DNA from: Isochrysis galbana
Lineage: Eukaryota; Haptophyta; Isochrysidales; Isochrysidaceae
Assembly (NCBI GenBank): GCA_018136815.1
Contig: CM030934.1
Coordinates: forward strand, 1,148,979 to 1,212,978
DNA length: 64,000 nucleotides
Direction: 5' to 3'
Below, one piece after another: positions 30,384 to 39,693 of this stretch (positions within the stretch are counted from its first letter, which is position 1; each line of letters begins with the position of its first letter). The notes beneath the pieces are model-generated. The model did no database searches, had not been told where the DNA came from, and saw only the letters and a program-made list of their open reading frames with translations. A program made the translations under genes and the position numbers.

Positions 30384-32568
30384 TCAAAGCTCGATGACCT
30401 GGTTCGTGTAAATTCCAGCTCCGAGGGTCTTTGGAGCGTCAGTACCGCCCACAATCTTAACGTCACCCTCGAAGACGACATTCGCCTCTAAGACAACTTT
30501 CCCCTCGATGGTCAACTTATCGCACTTGACGAGCGAGGGCGGACCATTTGGAACAAGCGCCGCCATCTGATCGACAAATTTATAGCAGCTGTCGAGCTTC
30601 ACATTCGGTGGCTTGCCGGCGCGTTCGGCCACAAGCTCCATCCGAAAATCGGGCGTGATGGTGTAGGCGTCCGACATGAGGGCGAGCATGTCGTTGGTCG
30701 TTTTCACAGGAGCAAAGCGCGTGCGAGGGATGAGAATGGCCTCCGCTCCCGGGAAGCACTCGATCGCCGCTCCCATGGCCGTTTCTAGTTGCAACACCTA
30801 TATCAAACACATTGGTGCGGGAAAATCCATGTTGGTCGAGCGGGTGACCTCCAGAAAATGGTGCTCGAGTAGAGGTAGTCCGTGGATTCCGGCTCGCAGT
30901 CTCGCGAGCACACAGATCTGCCCGGCACATTGCGCCCTAGCCACCCCATAGCGTGCGTTTTGCTCGCACCTTTGTCGAAGCCTTATCGCGAGGGTCGACC
31001 GTCTTACCGTTCTTCATGACAGGGAGAGGCAACAGCCCATCATACTTCGTGTAAGCCTCCTTGAGCGCCTTGAGATTGACCCACAGATTGTTGGTATTGA
31101 AAAACTTGTGCTTGGCCACATTTTGGAACTCCTTCTCGTCTTCATCAGGGCACTGAGCAGCTTCGCGAAGAAGCAAGCCTCCAGTTGCCTTCGAACGGGC
31201 AAGGTGCCCGCCCTTCTTGTCGGCGTCCGTTCGGGCAGCGACCTGATAACGGGTGAGATTTCACACTCAAGGTACGAGTGCTACAGGAGTAGGGCATGGG
31301 GCGTGGAGAGAGCTCGGCTCCGGTCACTACTAGTGCGTGCACGGCAAAGAGTTCTCGTAGATCAGCTCCAACACCAGCTCATGAGGAGCAACCCAAGCCT
31401 TTGGGATCTAAGGATTCACACCTCCATTGCAAATGGCGCTCCCGTCTTTGCAAACCAGGTGAGAAGCTTCAGGTCCATCGTGGCCCCAAGGTTGTCCGAA
31501 TTGGAGACGAACATGTACTTATACCTATGAGGGTTGGAAGAGCAGTGCGAGGGCGGTCAAGTCGGCTGAGCCAAGCGAGCCGATGCATAAAGCAGTTCAT
31601 CTATGAACCCACATCAACGCCGCGAGTTCAGCAGAGCCACATGTTCGCCCGCAAATTGCGTACCCCTTGCTCAGAAGGATATCGAGTGTTCCAGACCCGA
31701 CAATGGCAGGATAGAGGTCTCCGTGGCCAGGTGGGCACCACTCGCACGAGGGGGCCGCCGGCCATGTGGCAGGAGACATGTCTGAGGCGGTAACCTTGGG
31801 AGCCTAATCCGATAATTGAGGGGTGGGCCAATCATGTGCAAAGCTATGTCAGAGGTGCTAAAAGAGCGGAACACTGATGCGCACACAGCCTCGATGCCAT
31901 GACGGGAACGCAACCGACAGAGATGCCCTGCATACCTTATTCTGGCAAAACTCAAGGGGGATGCCTCCCTTGGACAAGCCATCATACTTCGAAAGATGAT
32001 CAAGAGTATCCTTTGAGGTGGCAAACGAGTTCATGAGCATGAAGGCGAGGTCGACACCCATAGACGAGCGCATGTACTCGACCTGCTTGGCAATGAAATC
32101 AAGGAAAGTGTTCCCGTCCTTGATCTCTAGGAGAGACTTGGCCTTCTCAAGGCCCATGCCAGTACCGAGCCCACCGTTGAGCTTGAGCATGACAGTCTCA
32201 GTGAGGAGGCCCGCGTTCTCCTCACTGCGGGTAGCAGGCGAGTGGGAACGAGGTGCGGGTGATGCGGGCGGATTGTAAGACCACGGCTGCGCACAAATCA
32301 AAGCGGCAGCGAGGGCATGTGCGTTAAGCTCGCACAAGCAATGTCCATTCCGCTCTCTGCAAATGTGGAGTGCAAGCGGCACTCACGAGAGGCTGTCGTA
32401 GCTAGGGATGGAGTCCACATGGTCGATGTCAGCCTCGGCAATGTTAAGGTTGGCTCCCGACGTCAGCTTCTCGAAGTTATACCTGAAGGCCTTGATCGCG
32501 GCGTCGCTGAGATTTTCAGCCTGCGCGGTAGCAGAGATCGCGGCGTAGGGTGAGAGGTCGCTCTTCAT
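30384..32568 (-). CDS. UGP: UTP-glucose-1-phosphate uridylyltransferase (UDP-glucose pyrophosphorylase)
   Basis: Six exons on the minus strand: 32387-32568, 31936-32224, 31664-31803, 31422-31524, 30970-31242 and 30384-30797; every join is GT-AG and in frame. The product is about 466 residues, the normal UGP length. It makes UDP-glucose and pyrophosphate from UTP and glucose-1-phosphate in the cytosol, feeding cell-wall and storage glucans and glycolipids. Visible motifs are KLNGGLGTGMGLEKAKS (nucleotide loop), EWCPPGHGDLYPAI, YKYMFVSNSDNLGAT (metal and sugar-phosphate site), DKKGGHLARSKATGGLLL and VLQLETAMGAAIECFPGA. The C-terminus (KLTIEGKVVLEANVVFEGD) is the usual left-handed beta-helix tail. 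No signal peptide is seen. The start is the first ATG, giving MKSDLSPYAAISATAQAENL. Identity is near certain; the exon edges are strong. Confidence 0.95.
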
Positions 32569-33007
32569 GATGAGCCAGGCTGACAGGAGTGTAGCTGGGC
32601 TCCCCCTCGATCGGTGGCGGCTCGCGCGGGTGCTGACATACCCTCATCTTTTCCTCATACGCTGGCCAGTGCTCCATCTTGCCTGCCTCGAATCTGTTCC
32701 GGCGGAGAGTTGGAGAGGAAGTCGGTGGAGGAGGAGGAGGTCGGCCGACGGCGCAGCTTTAGAGGGGGGGGGGGGGGGGGGGGGGGGAGCGAGTGGATCT
32801 TCGCTCGGTGAGACCGCCGCGCGAGATTCCTCCTCGCCTCGCCTGGCCCCGCCCCGCCCTTCTTCCCCGCCCGCCCGCCCTTCCCCCGCCCGCCCGCCCG
32901 CCCGCCCAGTACGGGCGATGGGGTGGAGTTTTGTTTTTGTGTACCTTACTGATCTCTCTGTGTATCTGATGTGTGTCCCCACTGTGAATACGAAAAGAGG
33001 TACCCTT
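32569..33007. other. UGP upstream region with 26-base poly-G tract
   Basis: No gene seen. A run of about 26 G lies at 32762-32787, followed by GCCC/CCGC repeats to 32910. GGAGTTTTGTTTTTGTG at about 32931-32947 resembles the 4790-4805 leader of the Copia block. Confidence 0.4.
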
Positions 33008-34023
33008 ATGCATCTATCTCTTAAGAGGCGGCTGGAAGCACCTGCAAAGGTGCTTCGAGACCCCTTTTTATTCCTAGCATATTGGCGGCCCCTTGGAGCC
33101 TAGAGGATACCAAGATTGAGCTGGAGCCTTGTCATCAATATGGAGGACTAGTCTTATGCATACGATGGAGTCGCATCGCCCGAAATTTGCTCCCATGACC
33201 TGATCGGTGGCGATGCTGCCGACGAGCCGGCGTCGCACGTCGTTCACAACGCATGCTGCAGGAGATCGAGTCGCAGTTCACAACTCTCATCAACATTATA
33301 CGTGTCGGGGGCATATATTGATGCTGAGTAATCTGAATCTAAGCCTTACAAATCATACACAAGATGAACTGCTCACAAACCCTTTGGACCAGAATATTTG
33401 ATGGGCAAAGCGCTCCCCTCTGAGACAGACCACATACAAGCGAGCGGAGACGAGCACACAACACACACAAGCATTCAGACTGCACGTGCGCGCATTGCAG
33501 TGGACTGCCTGCGCGTCGCCGTGGCCAGCGCGCAGGCAGTCCATATGTGTCTAGCCATAACACTCCCTGATCGGGAGCGCAGACACAGATAGCCTGCCGT
33601 AAAATTGCTGGCTCGTGCTCGTGCGCTGCGCCGTTGCCGCTGCAGCAGCTAGCCGCCAACACCAGCAGCCACTCGCCCGCCACTGTGGCGATCGGAACGT
33701 GCCGACCGACAAACAAAGGCAACCAGGCCTGTCAGTCCCCCTTCCCACCGCCTAGGTGTTCGCCCATCTGCTCGTGAAAGGTGAAGCACCTTTCGCAGCG
33801 CGCGCATGCAGCGCCGCCCAGGTGACACAAATGGTGACCTAGCTCGCGCTGCGCGTCGAGCTGGGGGCTAGGGCCAAGATATGATGGGTGAGGGGTATGG
33901 AGACGCCCTCCCATGCCGCTACAGCCGCCAACGAGGTGGTCTGAGAGTCATGGGAGGGGACGGCGCGGCACGGCGACGGCGTGCAGCACCTCCGAAGGTG
34001 CTTCGCCTCTTAAGAGATAGAGA
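33008..34023. mobile_element. Terminal-inverted-repeat element, about 1 kb, non-coding
   Basis: The ends mirror each other: TCTATCTCTTAAGAGGCG plus a GAAGCACCT..AGGTGCTTC hairpin at 33011-33053, and the complement at 33985-34021 (AGGTGCTTCGCCTCTTAAGA then GATAGAGA). No convincing ORF lies between, so this is a MITE-like or other non-autonomous DNA transposon. It touches the hAT end at 34024. Another AGGTGCTTC hairpin lies at 33779-33800, and a CCACCTCCGGCGAGGTGCTT variant at 44149-44168. Confidence 0.6.
33501..33543. repeat. Perfect 15-bp stem hairpin inside the TIR element
   Basis: TGGACTGCCTGCGCG (33501-33515) pairs exactly with CGCGCAGGCAGTCCA (33529-33543) across a 13-nt loop. Confidence 0.7.
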
Positions 34024-34525
34024 TAGGGCGGTCAAACAGGGGCTTTTTAACGACTAGTAAGGGTTGGGCTGCATTTTTTGACCGTGTCGCGATGCCCAAT
34101 AAAAAACCTCCCGGGGGGGCTACCTGACGCTACGAAAATCTTCGCCACCTTGTCGTTCCGAATGATGGACTCGAATCGTTGATTGATATCGTGCGACATG
34201 TTTGGGTGGTCCCAGACCCAGACCGTCGTGGCATCCACCTTCGCGTCACCCATCTTGCGGACGTACGCGCGCACCAAATTCTTGGATAACTCTAAGAGAT
34301 CGGAGCCGGCTTCACGGGCTACGAGCCAGTCCCACTCCATGGAGGCGGAGTCTTTGGCGAAGCCGGGCACGTTGGCCGCGAAGGTGGCGTCGCACTTGCG
34401 GAGGAGAAGCACGTCGCAGGCCAGCGCGGGGTGTTGAGAGAGAGAACCGGATCTTCGGCGAGATCGAGGAGGAAGGCGTAAATCCTTTGGTTGCCGGTGG
34501 TGCACAAGTTGGCGGCCGCTAGCAA
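34024..34525 (-). pseudogene. hAT-type terminus followed by an unknown coding fragment
   Basis: TAGGGCGGTCAAACA at 34024-34038 opens the segment. The minus strand from about 34525 reads MLAAANLCTTGNQRIYAFLL, and in a second frame continues with ACDVLLLRKCDATFAANVPG, WDWLVAREAGSDLLELSKNL and TVWVWDHPNMSHDINQRFES. The text is well mixed and protein-like, but it needs one change of frame near 34430, and no start or stop context looks native. Its position directly inside a hAT-type end suggests it is cargo or a coding remnant of that transposon family. I recognise no catalytic motif. Confidence 0.4.
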
Positions 34526-34913
34526 GGATGCAAAGATTTCACAGTGGTCGCAGCCGAGCGAGAGTCGCGGAGCGCGGAGAGACCGGCCGTGTTATCGGGA
34601 CGGGATGGCTCGCCCAAGCAAGCGGTGCTGCCGCTCTGCCGCTATGCAGCCCGCGTGCCACATGGCCCAAGGCTAGGGGCCCAAGATGAGCATTCTCCTT
34701 CGGCGCGGGTTCGCGCTCGGCAGGGAGGGGAGAGGGGAGAAGGGGGGAAGGGGGGTAAGGGGGGAAGAGGGTGAACAGGGCGGGGGGGGGGGGGGGGGCG
34801 ACGGAGCGGCTGGGGGGGGTGGGAACAAGACGCTCTACAAGATTACTCTACTATGTTTTCTCACGGTACTTGCGCTCCAGCCCATTCATACAACTCGTTC
34901 GGCGCGAGCCGCG

Positions 34914-36188
34914 ATGAGCGTCGCCTCGACGCCATCCGCGCTGCTGGTCGAGCCTCGGCACGCAGAGGCAGCGCGCCGCTGGCTCGATGAGCAGGGGCTA
35001 TTGGACATGCACAGAAAGGCGCGCAAGGCGCCTTCTGGCTCCATCGTCCTGCCGGTTTCGTCCGATGAGCTGAAGAAGCTGTGCACACAGGGAGGATGCA
35101 CCGTTGACCAAGTCCTTAAGCGAGCGCCAGCCCGGATGTGTGAGCAGCCAGCGGGAGAGGGCATAGATTTGGGCTCCCGTCCGCGTTGCCGAAGGCCCGA
35201 CACCTTGCGGGAGCGACTTGCCAGGGTGATACGCGACTCAGGTGGCTCTGAGGATGCCATTGCAATGCTAAGTGATGTTGACATGCCACGGAAGTGGGAG
35301 AAGCTGGGTGATATTGCACTGCTTGCTCCAGTCGGGCTTGTTGACAGCAACGCGCCGTTGACCTCGCACCTCTCGCCGATGCAGCAGCTTGCATTATGGG
35401 AGACGATTGCAGACTGGATCGGCGTCAACAAACTTGCCCGCCAGGGACGCATTGAGCCATCGCTCCATCGCAAGAGCATGGCGCAAATTATCTATGCGCG
35501 GCGCGACATCAGTGGGGTTGGCACGAGCTCACTTTTGGAAGCACAGGGCGACACATATGAGTTAGCCAATGTTTCTGGATGGACAACCCATAGGGAAAAC
35601 GGAATCATTTACGGCCTTGATGTGACGAAGTCAATGTTCGCCTCCGGCAACGGAACTGAACGCATACGAGTGGGACGCTTTTCGTGCGCGCATGAAACCA
35701 TTGTGGATCTTTACGCAGGCATCGGCTACTTCACGATCCCATATCTTGTGCACGGGAAGGCCGCGTTTGTGCACGCGTGCGAATGGGATGACGACACACT
35801 TGTCGCGCTCAGGCACAACCTCCATGTCAACGGTGTTGCAGACCGTTGTGTGGTGTACCCGGGTGACAATGCTCTTGCATTGCCAATGTTCGAGGGCCAA
35901 GCGGACCGAGTCTCTCTGGGGCTGATCCCGTCCTCCAAGATGGGCTGGCCAGTGGCTGTTCGCGCACTCAAGCCCTCGGGAGGCTGGCTGCACATTCACG
36001 GAAATGTCTCGTCGAAGGCGGGAGGGGAGGAGGCATGGTGCACACATACCATAGAGGCCATTCGCACGTTGGCTTCCGAGGCAGGCCGCAAGTGGCGAGT
36101 CGAAATTTCTCATCTGGAAAGAGTGAAGTGGTATGCTCCACACCTGCGTCATGTTGTTGCTGATGTCCAATGCACGGGTCTTGATTAG
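34914..36188 (+). CDS. TYW2: tRNA wybutosine-synthesising protein 2 (aminocarboxypropyl transferase, Trm5/TYW2 family)
   Basis: 424 residues from the ATG at 34914 (MSVASTPSALLVEPRHAEAA). The frame is open further upstream to 34686 but that part is poly-G low complexity. The enzyme transfers the 3-amino-3-carboxypropyl group of S-adenosylmethionine to the modified G37 of tRNA-Phe, the second step of wybutosine synthesis. SAM fold motifs are DLYAGIGYFTIPYL (about 263-276), ACEWDDDTLVALRHNLHVNG (about 287-306) and ADRVSLGLIPSS (about 329-340). NLGLIPSS-type sequence, in place of Trm5's N.P, marks TYW2. GGWLHIHGNVSSK and the RVKWYAPHLRHVVADV end are also typical. No intron. A hydrophobic LLCFLTVLALQPI just upstream, in frame, might form a leader if translation began earlier. 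Confidence 0.9.
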   Translation: MSVASTPSALLVEPRHAEAARRWLDEQGLLDMHRKARKAPSGSIVLPVSSDELKKLCTQGGCTVDQVLKRAPARMCEQPAGEGIDLGSRPRCRRPDTLRERLARVIRDSGGSEDAIAMLSDVDMPRKWEKLGDIALLAPVGLVDSNAPLTSHLSPMQQLALWETIADWIGVNKLARQGRIEPSLHRKSMAQIIYARRDISGVGTSSLLEAQGDTYELANVSGWTTHRENGIIYGLDVTKSMFASGNGTERIRVGRFSCAHETIVDLYAGIGYFTIPYLVHGKAAFVHACEWDDDTLVALRHNLHVNGVADRCVVYPGDNALALPMFEGQADRVSLGLIPSSKMGWPVAVRALKPSGGWLHIHGNVSSKAGGEEAWCTHTIEAIRTLASEAGRKWRVEISHLERVKWYAPHLRHVVADVQCTGLD

Positions 36189-36356
36189 AGCCACATGGCC
36201 CTCTTATACACGAGCGGCCACTGAACGTCCTTGCACTTAGCTTTTTTCAGAGTAGGCTATTATGGATGCCTATCATGGATGTATCATCTGTAGTGCATCC
36301 CTGGCGTGCACCAAAAACGCCACTAGTGCATCTCTCATGCACCTTGTGTATATGCT
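36189..36356. other. Intergenic, 3' flank of TYW2
   Basis: No gene seen. Short direct repeats around GGATG(C/T)AT occur near 36270-36290. Confidence 0.3.
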
Positions 36357-36410
36357 ACCCCCCAGGAGCCAACGCCCCCCGATAGCTATCGGGGGGAAAT
36401 TTTCTCGGGC
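36357..36410. repeat. GATAGCTATC repeat, copy 3 (inverted)
   Basis: CCCCCCAGGAGCCAACGCCC followed by CCCGATAGCTATCGGGGGG is the reverse complement of the 8250-8295 copy. The sequence just after it (36415-36525) has a short protein-like reading (DRAVFGGIPMFQFYNADGSV) that I cannot assign. Confidence 0.7.
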
Positions 36411-36639
36411 TACCTTGAACAAGACCCTAACACTGATCGAGCAGTATTCGGAGGCATACCGATGTTTCAATTCTACAATGCTGATGGATCTGTTAGGACG
36501 GCAGCAAGGCGCAAGGCAACAACTTAATGACCACATCACACATCAAGAGAAAGAGGATCTTATTCTCTTACCTTATGGAACACACCTCCAACTCCAATAT
36601 ACGCGAAATGCTAACATGATGGAGGAAAGAGGAGGAGCA

Positions 36640-37315
36640 AAGTCGCGTTCCGTCAAAAGAGGACCAGGTGGTTTTTCAACATATCTGTTTTCTTTTTAGT
36701 TATTAACAATAGTGGTACAAAACAAAGCTAATCGCCGTATACGAGATGTGCATAGAAACTTTTTCCTCTAAGGCCCACATTAACGTAAAGTCGCCGTATA
36801 CGAGATGTTTCGTTTACGCAGCACATGTGATTACTTGCAATCACTGTGCACGCCGTGCGTATGCGCATCGACTTCCCCCCTCGCGAGGGCGCCGTGCGTG
36901 CGCATAGAAACTTTTTCCCCTAAGGCCCACATTAACGTAAAGTAGCCATATACGAGATGTTTCGTTTGCGCAGCACGTGTGATTGCTTGCAATCATTGTG
37001 CACGCCGTGCGTATGCACATCGACTTCCCCCCCCCCGCGGGGCGCCGTGCGTGCGCATAGCAACTTCCAGGAAGGTGCACGCCGTGCGTTCACTCTTTCC
37101 GCGGGGGGACTCTGGACGCAGAGGCGGTCGGGAACCGCGGGGGCACCCCTGGGACCGGGGAAAATATTACCGTATATTGCGAAAACACTAACGTAAACAA
37201 TCGAGGTCTTGGGGTCTCTCCGCTCCCCCGGGGCCCCCTCCCCCGGGTCCCCTCCTCCCCCTCTCATCGACCTACCAGAGAGAGACGGCTCCTACTGCCT
37301 GCCTCCCTCCTCCCT
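36640..37315 (+). repeat. Tandem-repeat module, copy 2
   Basis: It starts with GCGTTCCGTCAAAAGAGGAC, also present at 42822. Units follow with CGCCGTATACGAGATGTTTC, GCAGCAC(A/G)TGTGATT, GTGCACGCCGTGCGTATGC and TAAGGCCCACATTAACGTAA. The closing unique tail (AGCAACTTCCAGGAAGGTGC, GGGACCGG, ACACTAACGTAAACA, CGACCTACCAGAGAGAG) matches 28695-28940 closely. The array is a dispersed composite rather than a local satellite. Confidence 0.7.
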
Positions 37316-39660
37316 CCTCGCTCACCCTCCAGCTCTCTCCTCGCCCTCGTCTTCCTCACGATGGTGGCGACTCGGCGCGCATCGGTACGGTCCTCCGTCC
37401 TCTCGTCTCGTGCTCCTGCTCGCTGGTTTCGTTCGACTCGCTCGACACCGCCACCTGTCGACTGGACGCCGAGCGCAAGCGCTGCTCGCACGACTCGTTC
37501 CTCTTCCTGCTCCAAGGGCGCGGCGGAGGAGGCGGATCCTGTTCGCGTTCCTGATGCCGAGGAGGAGGCCCTTTCCCCGACCGATGAGGCCACCACCACC
37601 ACCACCGACGAGGACTCCGGGCCTGTGGGAGGAGAAGAGGAGAACGAGGACTGTGCGTCGGACGCTCCAGGTCTTCTTGTTCCCATCGCGCGGGTTGCGG
37701 ATGTCGAGGAGCCAGCCGAGTCGATGGAGGAGGTCGAGACCGCCCACGCGCTCGCTCTCGCCGATGAGAAGGAACGTCTCCCGAGTCGTCGGTCACCTCC
37801 TCCTTGGCGGCATCGGTCTCCGCCTCGTCGTCAGACGCCGGAACACGGTAGTCGACCACGGGACGCACACGCAGCGAGCGCATCGAGAGGAGCGAGAGGA
37901 AGGGGTAGAGGGGGGGAGCGAGGAGGGGAGGGGCGGGGCGAGCGAGGCGTGCACCAGGGCCGGCGGGGTGTGTGATGAGTTGCAATCACCCAAGTGCACG
38001 CCGTCAGGGCGCGCTCCCCCCCCCCCCCCCCCCCCCACACACACACCCATTCATTCGCTCGACGAATATTATTTTAAGACTCGAGATTACTTCTGCAAGG
38101 TTAGTCTGGCTCGCAATGTGCGGTTGCGCCAAAGACGTTGCTCATGTGGTCTGGTGTGAGATTGTGGCTCCTGTGCGCGCCTGCGGCGCACGTGCGCACC
38201 TGTCTCGGCATGTCGTTCGAGCGGTTGTGAGTGGGCTGAGCTCTGGTCGTCGCAGGATTGGTACCTTAGTTAGACATGTGGTGGCCCGCGACATGGGTCA
38301 GCTGGGAGGTACTCCCGCAGGCGTGTCGGGCATCGTGCGACGGCTCACGACGGAGGGTCCGCGCGGGGGGGGAGGGGGGAGGAGCAATGGGAGTGCCCGA
38401 CTTTGGGCGGCTATGACGAGACTCAATGGGTGAGCTCCGAACCTCCGCGGCCAGATGGGCTGAGGGGACACTATGCCCGAGGGCTGCGCACCGATTTCGG
38501 GCAACGGGTGCCCACCGTTGGGCCGAGAGGGCCGCCATGGCGGGGAAATCCGGTAGAGGGGTACGATTCCATGGATTTCGTACCCCACGGGGGTACATTG
38601 TAGCACAAAACATTTTAACCGAGAGGACACTCGCCGGGAAAAGTAAACAACGGGGAAGGGAAAACACGCGGGAAAAGAGAGGGATGAAACGAGGCCGGGG
38701 AAACAAGGGAACACTCGGGGAGAGAACGGGGGAGGAGAGAGAAGGGGGACGGACCTAACGGGCCGACGCGAAGGGGGGGGGGCGTCGGAGCGTGACAGCG
38801 GGGAGGGAGTCACGCGAGGGAAAACCTAACGGTCGGGAATGTACAATGTACAAGAGGGAAAACGGGCAAACCCCCTTACCCGCAACACAACCCTTCCCCC
38901 CCACCCCCACCCCCCACCCCCCACCCCACTCCCCCCTGCGTTCGCACAGGTGGATTTCTGTCTGCGGTGGGCAACGCAAGTTCTCGACAACGCAAAGCCG
39001 TTGCGGCGTCGGAAGCCTGCAGGCTTGTGTGTGATGATGTGATGAAGGCTATGATGACAAACTCATCAGAGTTTCTGAGCCCCGCATCCACACACATTCA
39101 GGCGCGGACGGAGCACGAATTAGTCGACATGGGCAAGGTGGCCGCCACGCTCGCGGATCAGATCCGGAATCCGGAACGCCGGGTCACGGGGCCCCCCAAA
39201 GCAGGCTGCTAAGCTGTTAAGCAGGTTCCGCGTGTCAGCACTCTTAGGGGCGTCTGTGGGTATGCAGAGTGTGAGATAGAGACCCCAAAGCGCTCCCAAT
39301 TCAGATGCTTGCCTTGCAATAATGGGGCCGGCGCGTACTACCATCTTTAGTGCTTTTTTGCGTGCCACCGGTGTCATCGGCAGTAGTCGGAGGTTTTTCT
39401 GTTTTCTGCGTTTTTGTACACTTTTGCGATTTCGCCGTTTTCGTGACTCTAAAAAAGCTTTGTGAGCTCATGTACATTTGCCATGCTCCTTAGGGGAATC
39501 CAGTCTACCTATGTGCACACCCCTCAGCTCAAATTTTGAGTGCCCCGACCCCCCCCTGCCGAAATGAGAGCACCTGAAAAGCCGTTTTTAGGTATGTACT
39601 AGGGTTAAATAACTTGATTCACAACGCGCGCTCTGTCGCACGCACGCACCTGCGCGGGCA
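37316..39660. other. Intergenic, low-complexity and repeat-derived
   Basis: Long frames cross 37361-37975 on both strands, but the composition is biased Arg/Ser/Pro/Glu and mirrored in several frames, so I do not call a gene. A C23-(CA)n tract lies at 38011-38045. 38610-38850 contains an inverted relative of 41840-42110. A short plus-strand reading at 38967-39212 (MGNASSRQRKAVAASEACRL) looks protein-like, but it is isolated and unassigned. Confidence 0.4.
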
Positions 39661-39693
39661 GTCACTCTTCCGGTCGTCGCGGTGGCCGACTCC

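Noticed and set aside
37209-38159. 316-codon Arg/Ser/Pro-rich ORF, with mirrored ORFs in other frames
   Set aside because: Low complexity, open in several frames on both strands, no domain; follows directly from a repeat tail.
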